Source: Allopontixanthobacter sediminis
Lineage (GTDB): Bacteria; Pseudomonadota; Alphaproteobacteria; Sphingomonadales; Sphingomonadaceae
Length of the DNA stretch: 64,000 nt
NCBI RefSeq assembly: GCF_009828115.1
Contig: NZ_WTYL01000002.1
Coordinates: 62,001-126,000 of the forward strand
Direction of reading: 5' to 3'
In this document: piece by piece, positions 52,933 through 62,569 of the stretch
Numbering within the stretch: position 1 is the first letter of the stretch
Layout of the letters: the number at the start of each line of letters is the position of its first letter
Made by a program: the position numbers and the translations under genes
The notes under the pieces: model-generated
The model's input: only the letters and a program-made list of their open reading frames with translations
Told to the model about the DNA's origin: nothing
Databases searched by the model: none

Positions 52933-53739
52933 TCACACGTCGGAGAACTTTGGCTCGCGTTTGGCCATGCCCGCCATTACCGCCTCGATCTGGTTTGGGG
53001 TACGCATGATTGCGTGCTGTTCGATGCTTTCTTCCATCAGCAGATCGTTTGTCGAGCGGTCGTGCATTGCATTGGAAAGGCGCTTGGCTGCGCGGATAGC
53101 GTGCGGATTGCGGCCGGCAATCTGATGGGCGAGCGCGGTAGCGCGCGCCTGCGGTTCGTCGTCGAGACAGGTGGCGAGGCCCAGCCCTACAGCTTCTTCG
53201 CCGCTAATTTCACGGTTGGTATACACCAGTTCCCGCAGCACATCGTCACGCACCAGCCCGCGCCACAGGGCATAGCCGCCCATGTCGGGGACGAGTCCCC
53301 ATTTTAGCTCCATTATCGCCATGCGCGCGTCGGGCGCGGCAATGCGGATATCCGCGCCGCTGGCGATCTGCATTCCGCCGCCGAAGCACACCCCGTGGAT
53401 TGCGGCGATGACCGGCACCGGCAATTTGCGCCACTGCATGGCGACCTGCTGGAACTTGTTCGAATTGCCATAGGTCCGTTCGGTTAGGCTCGGCTCGTCG
53501 GACGGAGGTTCTGCCGCGAAGCTGGCGGTATCGAGTCCGGCGCAGAAGCTCTTGCCTTCTCCTGAAAGGACCACCGCCCTCAGCCCGCGGGTCTTTTGCA
53601 GAAAGTGTCCAGCCTCGATAATGCGGGCAAACATTTCAGGGTCGAGCGCGTTCATCTTATCGCCCCGGGTCAGGCGGACCTGGGCAACTCCGTGGTCGTC
53701 CATAGTGATGGACACGCGGTCATTCGAGGGGAATTGCAT
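52933..53739 (-). CDS. Enoyl-CoA hydratase/isomerase (crotonase) family protein
   Basis: A 268-residue crotonase. The start is the ATG at 53739 with AGG eight bases upstream; a GTG at 53748 gives only three more residues. The oxyanion-hole motifs are GEGKSFCAGLD and HGVCFGGGMQIASGAD. It would hydrate or isomerise an enoyl-CoA; the exact substrate is open. Its first 20 bases overlap the winged-helix gene, so it is the last gene of the small minus-strand run from 56202. It could serve as the methylglutaconyl-CoA hydratase missing from the leucine operon, but nothing in the sequence proves this. Confidence 0.85.
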   Translation of the reverse strand: MQFPSNDRVSITMDDHGVAQVRLTRGDKMNALDPEMFARIIEAGHFLQKTRGLRAVVLSGEGKSFCAGLDTASFAAEPPSDEPSLTERTYGNSNKFQQVAMQWRKLPVPVIAAIHGVCFGGGMQIASGADIRIAAPDARMAIMELKWGLVPDMGGYALWRGLVRDDVLRELVYTNREISGEEAVGLGLATCLDDEPQARATALAHQIAGRNPHAIRAAKRLSNAMHDRSTNDLLMEESIEQHAIMRTPNQIEAVMAGMAKREPKFSDV

Positions 53740-54199
53740 CGATTTCACCTGTCTTCGAGAAAGTCTGCTTATCGTCGCCGATGCGCAGATAGCTGTCCAG
53801 AGAATGTTGCGCTGCGGGCGTCTCCTCCTGCATCATCGCACCCGCATCCGCGTCCAGGAGATATCCACCCGCCGGGTCGGTCGCGAGCAACCATGACAGG
53901 CCGAAGGTCCGCAGCTTGGCGCGCACCCGGGCCACATGCACCTCCACGCGGTTGGTCTGGGGATCATGGTCGATCCGCCACACTTCGGAGAGAAGGCGCC
54001 GGCGTGACAGGCGCTGGCGCGGGCTTTCGGCCAGCCGCCACAGCAATTCGAATTCGCGTGGATGCAGGCCGAGCCAGGTGCCATCGCAGCTGCCGTCCCG
54101 GTGAAACAGGTCGAGCAGCACCGGCCCTGCGCGGAGATGGCGCGGCATCATTCGGGCTCCGGCGAGAAAGGCACTGCGCAGTTCAGCTGTCGTCGGCAC
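53720..54199 (-). CDS. Receiver-less OmpR/PhoB-type winged-helix protein
   Basis: A 159-residue protein whose core (about residues 25-115) is the DNA-binding wing of OmpR-type regulators: HPREFELLWRLAESPRQRLSRRRLLSEVW, then NRVEVHVARVRAKL and PAGGYLLD. There is no phosphoacceptor receiver domain before it. The C-terminal 40 residues are polar and of unknown role. Starts at 54199 or at ATGs near 54151 are all possible. It follows the JAB-domain gene by 24 bases and overlaps the crotonase gene. It is likely an orphan transcription factor. Confidence 0.75.
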   Translation of the reverse strand: MPTTAELRSAFLAGARMMPRHLRAGPVLLDLFHRDGSCDGTWLGLHPREFELLWRLAESPRQRLSRRRLLSEVWRIDHDPQTNRVEVHVARVRAKLRTFGLSWLLATDPAGGYLLDADAGAMMQEETPAAQHSLDSYLRIGDDKQTFSKTGEIDAIPLE

Positions 54200-54223
54200 G
54201 GCAGTCCCGTCTGACGCGTGGTC

Positions 54224-54610
54224 TCACAAATATTCGCCCATGCGGATGGAATATATTTGGCTGCAGGTAAGTATGAGGTGATCCAGCAGCACGATGTCGA
54301 GTGCCCGGGCAATATCCCGCACCCGGTCGGTTGCAATCAGGTCTTCACTGCTTGGGTGGCAGCGCCCCGAAGGATGATTGTGGGCGAGCAGCAGGCCGCT
54401 CGCGCCTAGCGCAAGCGCGCGGCCAAACAGCGCGCGGGCCCGTGTCATGACCAAATCACTGGTTCCGATGGCCAGCACTTCGTCATCGAGATACCGCCCG
54501 TACCCATCGCAGTAGGTCGCATGAAACCGTTCTTCCGATGCTCCGGAGAAATGGGCCTTGAGGTACTGCAGGAAAACGGGGCTCCCGACGAATGCCGCAT
54601 CACTGAACAT
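54224..54610 (-). CDS. RadC-type JAB/MPN domain protein, short form
   Basis: A 128-residue protein holding only the C-terminal domain of RadC. The JAMM-type metal motif is in LAHNHPSGRCHPSSEDL, with DHLILT and the terminal YSIRMGEYL. Standard RadC (about 225 residues) has an N-terminal helix-hairpin-helix region that is missing. The start is the ATG at 54610 with GGAGG 14 bases upstream; upstream in-frame sequence overlaps the membrane protein gene and is not conserved-looking. Short RadC-like proteins are frequent on mobile or defence loci, but no other mobile gene is seen. Function unknown, perhaps a peptidase or nuclease-related factor. Confidence 0.8.
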   Translation of the reverse strand: MFSDAAFVGSPVFLQYLKAHFSGASEERFHATYCDGYGRYLDDEVLAIGTSDLVMTRARALFGRALALGASGLLLAHNHPSGRCHPSSEDLIATDRVRDIARALDIVLLDHLILTCSQIYSIRMGEYL

Positions 54611-54651
54611 ATTTGCGGCAGGAACCTCCCGCGCCGGGATGTCTTGGCGGC

Positions 54652-55164
54652 CTAGTGGTTGCGCCACTGGCCCCGCTTGCGCGCCAGCGGGCTGGGCCCC
54701 CGGTCGATCCACGAGCGGTACGGGCCAAATCGCGCGGTGCGCCGGCGATGCGCCCACAGCCCCAGCCCTTGGGCCAGCAGCTGAAAATAGGACGGTCCGA
54801 TATACAGGATTGCATAGGCGATCGGTGTCATCGCCTGCGTCAACTCCCGCGCCAGATGTGCGTTGAAGGCAATCAGTTGCAAGGCCGCAATCCATAGGGT
54901 GTACATCCGGTTTGCCCGCAGGGCGATGACGATGAAAGCGATCATTGCAGCGAGGTCGATCAGGGCACGTCCGTAATCAATCGATACGAGATTGATGAAA
55001 TTGCCGAAAATCAAAGTCAGGATCCGACCCGAAACCAGCATGCCGATAAAGACAGCGGCAACCGCCCGTTCCGGACCTGCCCCTTTCCACAATCCCAAGG
55101 CCGCTAGGACGAGCAGGACAATGAGCTGAAATTGATCCCGCAGGCCCGGGATTAATTCTGCCAT
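54652..55164 (-). CDS. Uncharacterised integral membrane protein
   Basis: A 170-residue protein with about five hydrophobic helices (LIVLLVLAALGLW, AVAAVFIGMLVSGRILTLIF, DLAAMIAFIVIALRA, LWIAALQLIAFNAHLAREL, YAILYIGPSYFQLLAQGLGLW) and a basic C terminus (RRRTARFGPYRSW, RKRGQWRNH). I do not recognise a family. It lies 18 bases after the upstream helical-protein gene on the same strand and precedes the JAB gene. Confidence 0.7.
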   Translation of the reverse strand: MAELIPGLRDQFQLIVLLVLAALGLWKGAGPERAVAAVFIGMLVSGRILTLIFGNFINLVSIDYGRALIDLAAMIAFIVIALRANRMYTLWIAALQLIAFNAHLARELTQAMTPIAYAILYIGPSYFQLLAQGLGLWAHRRRTARFGPYRSWIDRGPSPLARKRGQWRNH

Positions 55165-55182
55165 GATCTCATCTTTCGGGTC

Positions 55183-55536
55183 TCAGGCCGCTTTGAACGA
55201 CGCGGCTTCGGCAAAGCCCGGCATGGCCTCCATCGCCGAACCGCGGATGTCGGTAGGTATTCCTTCATCCAGGCCGGCCTGTTCCCGGGCGACCTTGCTG
55301 AGTTCGCTGTGCACCCGAAGCAGGCTGGTGGACATCGACATGGCCTGTTGTTCCGCCTGGCATAGGCGCATGATGGCGCGCTGCCCGGTATCCAGCGGTA
55401 CGTCGGGGTTCTGGCGCGCGGTCAGCATCGCCTGCTTGAGCTTCGCAAAGGCCACCATCGCTTCGTCGGACAAGGCCTCAGCCTCGCGGATCAGCTTGCG
55501 GATATTTCTGGCGTCGTTGGAAATGGTGGTAGTCAT
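55183..55536 (-). CDS. Small helical hypothetical protein
   Basis: A 117-residue protein with no signal peptide or membrane helix. Two long amphipathic helices are predicted by eye (IRKLIREAEALSDEAMVAFAKLKQAML and RAIMRLCQAEQQAMSMSTSLLRVHSELSKVA) and a Pro/Gly-containing tail. Function not recognised. It sits between an HTH-membrane protein and a membrane protein in a close series of genes. Confidence 0.7.
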   Translation of the reverse strand: MTTTISNDARNIRKLIREAEALSDEAMVAFAKLKQAMLTARQNPDVPLDTGQRAIMRLCQAEQQAMSMSTSLLRVHSELSKVAREQAGLDEGIPTDIRGSAMEAMPGFAEAASFKAA

Positions 55537-55575
55537 CGACTTGGTCTCCGGACCGAATTTCCAGGCCCGCCGCGC

Positions 55576-56202
55576 TCATTCGGCGTCCGTGTTGCTGGCG
55601 AGGGTGACCGATGCCTTTCCGTCCAGGACCTCGCTCAGGGAGAGCGCCGCGGAAACGACCAGCACTACCCCGGCGATGATACCGAAAGCGAGCGCGACCA
55701 TGACTACGGAACGGTAGAGGACGGCGTGCTTACCGTCGAGCGCCCCAAAGACGACCACCGGTTCGATATCGTGTGCCCAAGGCGCATCGCGTGCGACCAC
55801 ATGTGCATCGGACAATCGGATCGAACCGGGGTCGTCCCGGCCCGGCAAATCGCCCAGGGGGGCCGGGTTGCCCATCTGCTTTTTACTGTATGCAGTATTC
55901 CTTAAGGGGGGCATCGTGCCGACTTCAGCGCCTGGCGGAAGATCGAAAACGGCTGGCTTGGCCATCACTGGATCAAGGTTTTCAGGCAGATCCCGCCCGC
56001 CATTGCCACAGCGGTACGTTTCCACCAGTTCGTTCAGGCTGCCGGCATGATATATGCGTTTAAGCGCGCGGATGTGCTGGTTGATGCGCGTTTCTGAGAC
56101 GCCCATCTCGTTGGCGATGAGTTTTATCGGCATCCGGCGATCGATCCGGCGCATTACTTCGCGCTGCTTGTCCGTCAGCTGAGGCGCAGCTTCCCCGATC
56201 AT
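55576..56202 (-). CDS. LuxR-type helix-turn-helix protein with C-terminal membrane anchor
   Basis: A 208-residue protein. Residues 8-62 form a GerE/LuxR-like HTH (LTDKQREVMRRIDRRMPIKLIANEMGVSETRINQHIRALKRIY), without a receiver or sensor domain in front. A polar Pro-rich linker follows, then one membrane helix at about 165-190 (VVMVALAFGIIAGVVLVVSAAL) near the C terminus. A DNA-binding domain tethered to the inner membrane suggests a membrane-responsive regulator (ToxR-like in concept). It is first in the minus run 56202-53720. Confidence 0.78.
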   Translation of the reverse strand: MIGEAAPQLTDKQREVMRRIDRRMPIKLIANEMGVSETRINQHIRALKRIYHAGSLNELVETYRCGNGGRDLPENLDPVMAKPAVFDLPPGAEVGTMPPLRNTAYSKKQMGNPAPLGDLPGRDDPGSIRLSDAHVVARDAPWAHDIEPVVVFGALDGKHAVLYRSVVMVALAFGIIAGVVLVVSAALSLSEVLDGKASVTLASNTDAE

Positions 56203-56297
56203 TGACCAACTACTCCCCTGTTATGCGCAACCCTATGCCGCCTAGAATAAGGCACTTGCCCAGATTTTGAAAGCAGACTGAATTACGCGTTCGCCCG

Positions 56298-57506
<1,209 letters not shown>

Positions 57507-57536
57507 CATATCCCTTGATGCGGCAGGTGCGGGCAT

Positions 57537-57671
57537 GCCGGCTTTGGCTTGGTTGGTACAAAAGTTCGTCCGAATATTCCGTGAAGCAATAAATGCACAG
57601 GTGCAATCTTATCCGTCAGCCTGTATGAGTTTGGGCGATCAACGACACCACGCAACGGGAAGAGAGCCAAC
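57537..57671. promoter_or_regulatory. Divergent alaC/phaC promoter gap with TGCA inverted repeat
   Basis: The 135-base gap contains AATGCACAGGTGCAATC near 57593-57607, where TGCAC and GTGCA are inverted. It resembles the TGCA-based boxes before the phasin gene and could be a second PhaR-like site. No strong sigma70 promoter is obvious. Confidence 0.35.
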
Positions 57672-59543
57672 ATGGCGGCTGCCAAGACACCGGATGACCC
57701 CTTCACCGCGCTGATGAAATTGCAGGCCGAACAGGCGCAATCCTTTTTCGACCAGATGATGCCGGTGAAAAGCGGACCCGATGTTATACCGGCAAGCGGA
57801 GACACGGCCGATCATTGGGCACAACTGTCCAGCCGGTTGCAATCCATGTGGAACGATTTTCAGGCCGGGCAGCAAAAACCGGCGACTGCGATGTTCGACC
57901 TGACGGGGTGGACCGACTTGTCGAAGAACTGGATGGCCCAGATGCCGCTGGTGGATCCGGCTCGCCAACAGCGCCTGATGGAAGATTCGGTACAGTTATG
58001 GCAGTCGGTTCTGGGGCAGTATGCGCCCGGACCGGACGGCGGGACGGAGGAAAACACTGCGCCCGACCTGCCGCGCAAGGACCGCCGTTTCGCCGATCCG
58101 AAGTGGCAGCAGCAGCCTTTGTTTGCGCTCATTCACCAGACTTACCTCCTGATGACCGAGCGGCTGGTGGCAATGGTGGACGAGGTCGAAGGCCTCGATC
58201 CGGCGAAGCGCGAACAATTGCGGTTTGCCACCAAGGGAATGATGGAAGCGCTAAGCCCGGCGAATTTCCCGCTCACAAATCCGGTAGTGCTGCAACGCAC
58301 GCTGGAAAGCGGCGGTGAAAACCTGGTCAAGGGGATGGAACATTTGCTGTCCGACCTTGAGCGGGGCCAGTTGACCCACACCGATCCGGCCGCCTTCCAG
58401 CTTGGCCGCAACATCGCCACGACGCCGGGCAAGGTGGTTCACGAGACCCCGCTATATCAGTTGATCCAGTACAGCCCCTCGACACCCGATGTGCTGGCCG
58501 TTCCGCTGATCATCTTCCCGCCGTGGATCAACCGGTTCTACATCCTCGATCTCAATCCCGAAAAGAGCTTCATCCGGTGGGCGGTCGAACAGGGCCTGAC
58601 GACGTTCGTGGTCAGTTGGAAATCGGCCGACGCGTCGATGGCGGACGTGGTGTGGGACGATTATATCCGCGCACAGATCGACGCGGTCGACCACGTGCGC
58701 CAGCGGCTGGATGTGCCGTCCACCCATGTCATCGGTTACTGCGTCGCCGGCACCACGCTGGCCGCGACACTGGCGATCCTGGCCCGGCGGGGCGAGGCGG
58801 ACAAGATCAAGAGCGCGACGTTTTTCACGGCGCAGGTCGATTTCGAACGAGCGGGCGAATTACTAAATTTCATCGACGACAACCAGATCGCCGCAATCGA
58901 GAACCTTGCCCGCGATGGTTATCTCGACGGGCGGGTGATGGCAGCGACCTTCAACCTGCTCCGCGGTACCGATCTGATCTGGAACTATGTGGTCAACAAT
59001 TACCTGCTGGGGGAAGAATATCCGGCGTTCGACCTGCTCCACTGGAACGGGGACGTCACCAACCTGCCCGCCAAATGGCACAAGAGCTACCTGATCGATC
59101 TTTATCGCGACAACCGCCTGGTCGAACCCGATTCGCTCAGCGCAGACGGTACACCAATCGATCTTCGGATGGTCGAAACGCCCTGCTATATCCAGGCCGG
59201 CAAGGAAGACCACATCGCGCCAGCCGAAAGCGTGTGGCGGATGACCGACCATTTCTCCTGTCCGATGCGTTTCGTGCTGGCCGGGTCCGGACACATCGCT
59301 GGCGTGGTCAATCCGCCCGCCGCCGGAAAGTACCAATACTGGCGAAACGACGAAGACACCGCTTCGCTCGAGGAATTTGTTGCCGGAGCAACCGAGCACA
59401 AAGGTAGCTGGTGGCCGGACTGGATCGAGTGGATTACCGGACAGGACAGCAAGAAAGTCCCCGCCAAAGGTCCCCGAAAGCCGGGCGGAAAAGGCGACAA
59501 AATTATCGAGGACGCGCCAGGACGCTACGTGATCCAGAGATAG
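57672..59543 (+). CDS. phaC: Class I poly(3-hydroxyalkanoate) synthase
   Basis: A 623-residue synthase. The lipase-like box is VIGYCVAGTTLAA with the catalytic Cys at about residue 357. The Asp is in GKEDHIAPAESVW and the His in GSGHIAGVVNPP. The N-terminal region (about 1-200) is typical of class I enzymes. It polymerises hydroxyacyl-CoA into storage granules. The phasin gene follows 140 bases later with its own regulated promoter. phaA, phaB and the regulator gene phaR are not in the window. Confidence 0.96.
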   Translation: MAAAKTPDDPFTALMKLQAEQAQSFFDQMMPVKSGPDVIPASGDTADHWAQLSSRLQSMWNDFQAGQQKPATAMFDLTGWTDLSKNWMAQMPLVDPARQQRLMEDSVQLWQSVLGQYAPGPDGGTEENTAPDLPRKDRRFADPKWQQQPLFALIHQTYLLMTERLVAMVDEVEGLDPAKREQLRFATKGMMEALSPANFPLTNPVVLQRTLESGGENLVKGMEHLLSDLERGQLTHTDPAAFQLGRNIATTPGKVVHETPLYQLIQYSPSTPDVLAVPLIIFPPWINRFYILDLNPEKSFIRWAVEQGLTTFVVSWKSADASMADVVWDDYIRAQIDAVDHVRQRLDVPSTHVIGYCVAGTTLAATLAILARRGEADKIKSATFFTAQVDFERAGELLNFIDDNQIAAIENLARDGYLDGRVMAATFNLLRGTDLIWNYVVNNYLLGEEYPAFDLLHWNGDVTNLPAKWHKSYLIDLYRDNRLVEPDSLSADGTPIDLRMVETPCYIQAGKEDHIAPAESVWRMTDHFSCPMRFVLAGSGHIAGVVNPPAAGKYQYWRNDEDTASLEEFVAGATEHKGSWWPDWIEWITGQDSKKVPAKGPRKPGGKGDKIIEDAPGRYVIQR

Positions 59544-59574
59544 TTATCCTTGCTGTACAATACCTTGTGAAGAT

Positions 59575-59639
59575 TATGTTGCACTGCACAAAAAGCTTGA
59601 CATGACTGCCGGAATACCTATTTTGTGCACTGCAACATA
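59575..59639 (+). promoter_or_regulatory. Phasin promoter flanked by a 19-bp inverted repeat (PhaR-like operators)
   Basis: TATGTTGCACTGCACAAAA (59575-59593) and TTTTGTGCACTGCAACATA (59621-59639) are inverted copies differing only at the central base. Between them is TTGACA (59597-59602), 16 bases, then TATTTT (59619-59624), a good -35/-10 pair. The right copy overlaps the -10. PhaR repressors in other alphaproteobacteria bind TGCA-rich boxes of this kind at phasin promoters. The arrangement predicts strong repression when no PHA is present. Confidence 0.8.
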
Positions 59640-59683
59640 AGGGTTCCGAAAACGGGATCGGCAACGCACAAGGATTCGGTATC

Positions 59684-60499
59684 ATGGCAGATCAAGCCAC
59701 GAGTAAGATTGACGCAGCGACCGAGAAGGCTTTCGCCGATGCGGCTGCGCAGACCACTGCAGTGAAGACCTCAGCTACCAGCACCCCTGCTCCGGCAGCG
59801 GAAGCATCGTCGAAGCCGACGATAGCGCAGAAAGTCGCTGAAGCCGTCGCGGCTCCTGCACCGGCGGCCAAGAAGGCAGCGCCGAAAAAGGTCACGGCCA
59901 AGAAGACCGTCGCTCGCAAGCCCGCTGCAAAAAAGACTGCAGTAAAGAAGCCCGCTGCGCCCAAGGCTGCTGCCAAGGTCGCTGCGAAGACCCGCAAGCC
60001 AGTGGCTGCGAAGACCCCCTCGATCAAGCAATCCATCACGAAGGAAACCATCATGACCAAAGCACAGGAAACTGCCGCCGATTACACCGCACAGCTGAAG
60101 GACGGCTTGTCCGACCTCCAGACCCGCGCGAAGACCGTTTACGAAAAGAGCACGGTGCTCGCTTCGGAAATGGGCGAATTCAGCAAGCATAACGTCGAAG
60201 CAATTGTCGAATCTGGCAAGATCATCGCTTCCGGTATGCAGGAAATGGCAAAGAGCTATGTCGAAGAAGGCAAGTCTGCCGTTTCGACCATGACTTCGGA
60301 CGCCAAGGAAATCGCCGCCGTCAAGTCGCCCACCGAGTTTGTCCAGCTGCAGAGCCAGATCGCCAGCCGCAATTTCGATGCGACGATCGCGACTGTCTCG
60401 AAGACCACCGAAGCGTGGGTCAAGCTGGCCAATGAAGCTTTCGCGCCGATTTCGAGCCGCGTCAGCGTTGCCATGGACAAGGTCCGCAAGGCAGCCTGA
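59684..60499 (+). CDS. Phasin with N-terminal lysine/alanine-rich histone-like extension
   Basis: A 271-residue protein. Residues about 15-110 are low-complexity Ala/Lys/Pro ([20 protein letters not shown]), like H1-type or PhaF-type tails. Residues about 125-271 are a phasin domain: helix-rich [61 protein letters not shown] plain phasin starting at the internal ATG at 60053 ([11 protein letters not shown]) is also possible, but no strong ribosome site separates it. It coats PHA granules; the basic tail could tie granules to nucleoid DNA, as PhaF does in Pseudomonas. Confidence 0.9.
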   Translation: MADQATSKIDAATEKAFADAAAQTTAVKTSATSTPAPAAEASSKPTIAQKVAEAVAAPAPAAKKAAPKKVTAKKTVARKPAAKKTAVKKPAAPKAAAKVAAKTRKPVAAKTPSIKQSITKETIMTKAQETAADYTAQLKDGLSDLQTRAKTVYEKSTVLASEMGEFSKHNVEAIVESGKIIASGMQEMAKSYVEEGKSAVSTMTSDAKEIAAVKSPTEFVQLQSQIASRNFDATIATVSKTTEAWVKLANEAFAPISSRVSVAMDKVRKAA

Positions 60500-60584
60500 A
60501 CCGGCAATCGGGTGACGGTGGCCACAAGCTGTCCGTCATTCTGAGGTTAAGCGTGCCGGGATCCTCTCCCCCCGGGCATGCAAA

Positions 60585-60620
60585 AAAGCGGGCCGAACGA
60601 GTTTTCGTTCGGCCCGCTTT
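60585..60620. terminator. Strong hairpin downstream of the phasin gene
   Basis: A perfect 16-base-pair stem (AAAGCGGGCCGAACGA with its complement) and a four-base loop GTTT, with A-run before and T-rich sequence after. It could act as a Rho-independent terminator in either direction. It ends the phasin transcript 86 bases after the stop codon. Confidence 0.88.
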
Positions 60621-60765
60621 GTTTGTCCGAACACGGCGTATGTTTGCCTGGTCGCATGTTGACTCAGCATGCAGAGGCGATTTTGCGATGAAATGTGCGC
60701 CGCGGGGCGGATTAGTGCGCGCCCCACCTTGCGAAGTGCGGACCGGATACGATATTACTGCAGAT

Positions 60766-61182
60766 ATGACCTTTGACCAAGCCGATCTCTCCCTCATGAA
60801 TCCGGATGCTATCGCCCTCACGCGGCGGGTTGGCGCCGTTTGTGCAGGCGAGGGAGACGGAGCGAAGGATGGCGGCAAGGACGGTGAGGGCCAGGTCGGT
60901 GTCGTCACCAAGACCCAGCCCAAGACCAAACAGCCGAGCATGTACAAGGTGCTGCTGCTGAATGACGATTACACCCCGATGGAATTCGTGGTGATGGTCC
61001 TCAAGCGGTTCTTCAAGATGGACCTCGAACAAGCGACCCGGGTGATGCTCCATGTTCACCAGAAGGGCGTCGGTATCTGTGGGGTGTTTTCCTACGAAGT
61101 GGCGGAAACCAAGGTCAACCAGGTGATGGACTTCGCCCGGCAGAACCAGCACCCGCTGCAATGCACGCTGGAGAAAGCGTAA
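60766..61182 (+). CDS. clpS: ATP-dependent Clp protease adaptor ClpS
   Basis: The ClpS core (about the last 85 residues) is intact: [24 protein letters not shown], then [20 protein letters not shown] and [10 protein letters not shown], including the Asp-Asp pair of the N-degron pocket. It delivers N-end-rule substrates to ClpA. The start is uncertain. I chose the ATG at 60766 (138 residues); ATGs at 60796 and 60688 are open, and none has a strong ribosome site. The N-terminal 50 residues before the core are Gly/Asp-rich and longer than in E. coli. clpA is not in the window. Confidence 0.88.
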   Translation: MTFDQADLSLMNPDAIALTRRVGAVCAGEGDGAKDGGKDGEGQVGVVTKTQPKTKQPSMYKVLLLNDDYTPMEFVVMVLKRFFKMDLEQATRVMLHVHQKGVGICGVFSYEVAETKVNQVMDFARQNQHPLQCTLEKA

Positions 61183-61279
61183 GCCGGACCGTCCGGTAAT
61201 AAGGCGCCGCGTCACTGCGGGGCATGACCGCCGGCGAATTTCGCGCTAGGGGCATGGAACCAGCCTTCCGGGCTGGGTT

Positions 61280-62566
61280 TTGGAAAGACTGGCAGGCGCC
61301 GAGCTATTGTTCAATTTCATCCCCGCCATTGACCGGTACATCTTCCGGCTCGTGATCGTACCGATGCTGGGCGTGTTCGTGCTGGCCGCGTCGCTGCTGA
61401 CCCTCGACAAGATGCTTCGGCTGTTCGACTTTGTCGCGACCGAGGGCGGTCCGATCGGCGTGGTGTTCAAGATGCTCGCCAGCCTCGTCCCCGAATACGC
61501 CAGCCTCGCGATCCCGCTCGGCCTGCTGCTGGGCATCCTGCTGGCATTTCGCAAGCTCGCGACCAGCAGCGAACTCGACGTGCTGCGTGCGGTCGGTCTC
61601 AGCTACTGGCGGCTGCTGCGGGTTCCCTATGCAATCACCCTGTTAATGGTGGGCCTGAACGCCGCGCTGGTGTTCTACATCCAGCCGGTAAGCCGGTATT
61701 ACTACGAACAGCTTGATTATGACCTACGGTCCGGCGCGCTGGGAGCCTCGATTAAGGTCGGCGAATTTACCACCCTGAAGGACCGGGTGGCGCTCCGCAT
61801 CGAGGAAAGCCGCAACGAGGGCCGGCAATTGGTCGGCATTTTCGCCCGGGTTTCCACCGACAAGGGCCAAGTGCTGTCGATCACCGCACGGGAAGGAAAT
61901 TTCCTCGCCACCAGCGACAATCCCAATACGATTATCCTGCGCCTGAACGACGGGACTATCGTACAGGACAACGGCGGCGCGGATGGCGAAGGGGCGACCC
62001 CGCGCGTGCTCAGCTTCACCCGGCACGACCTTCCGATAGACTTGCCGGCGATCGAGGAATTCCGGCGCCGCGGCGATGCGGAGCGTGAGTATATCCTGCC
62101 CGAACTGCTCAGCATCGGGTGGAGCCCGGAAAGCACTGAGGAAGTGCGCGATGCCAGCCAGGCCAGTTTCAACTTCCGCATGGTCGAAGTGGTGATGATG
62201 CTGCTGATGCCGCTACTGGCGGTAGCGCTGGCGATCCCGCCCAAGCGGTCAACATCCGCGCTCGGGGTGTTCGTGTCGATCGTGATGGTGGTCGCCTATC
62301 ACAAGGTCAACCAATACGGGGAGGACTTCGCGGCGCTTGGCCGCGCCGATCCGGCGCTGGCGCTATGGGGGCCGTTCGCGGTGTTTGCCGCGCTGATCCT
62401 GTGGATGTTCTACCGGGTTGCGTTTGTGCCCGGCGGACAGGCAATTGGCGCGCTTGAAAGCGGATCAGCCAAACTGGCGAAGCAAGTCCGCAAGCTGTTC
62501 CGGCGCAAGCGCCGCCGGTTCGAACCCGAACATGATGCCGGCGCCCATCCTCAGGCGGCGGAATAG
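61280..62566 (+). CDS. lptF: LPS export ABC transporter permease LptF
   Basis: A 428-residue YjgP/YjgQ family permease starting at TTG 61280. Three N-terminal helices (IFRLVIVPMLGVFVLAASLL, ASLAIPLGLLLGILLAF, YAITLLMVGLNAALVFYI), a large periplasmic beta-jellyroll (about 130-300) and three C-terminal helices match LptF. The conserved SELDVLRAVGLSYWRLLRVP coupling segment is present. With LptG and LptB it extracts lipopolysaccharide from the inner membrane. lptG follows after three bases. Confidence 0.93.
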   Translation: MERLAGAELLFNFIPAIDRYIFRLVIVPMLGVFVLAASLLTLDKMLRLFDFVATEGGPIGVVFKMLASLVPEYASLAIPLGLLLGILLAFRKLATSSELDVLRAVGLSYWRLLRVPYAITLLMVGLNAALVFYIQPVSRYYYEQLDYDLRSGALGASIKVGEFTTLKDRVALRIEESRNEGRQLVGIFARVSTDKGQVLSITAREGNFLATSDNPNTIILRLNDGTIVQDNGGADGEGATPRVLSFTRHDLPIDLPAIEEFRRRGDAEREYILPELLSIGWSPESTEEVRDASQASFNFRMVEVVMMLLMPLLAVALAIPPKRSTSALGVFVSIVMVVAYHKVNQYGEDFAALGRADPALALWGPFAVFAALILWMFYRVAFVPGGQAIGALESGSAKLAKQVRKLFRRKRRRFEPEHDAGAHPQAAE

Positions 62567-62569
62567 ACG

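Noticed and set aside
54224-54895. Full-length RadC starting at 54895
   Set aside because: The upstream half overlaps the membrane protein gene and shows no helix-hairpin-helix features, so only the JAB part from 54610 is supported.
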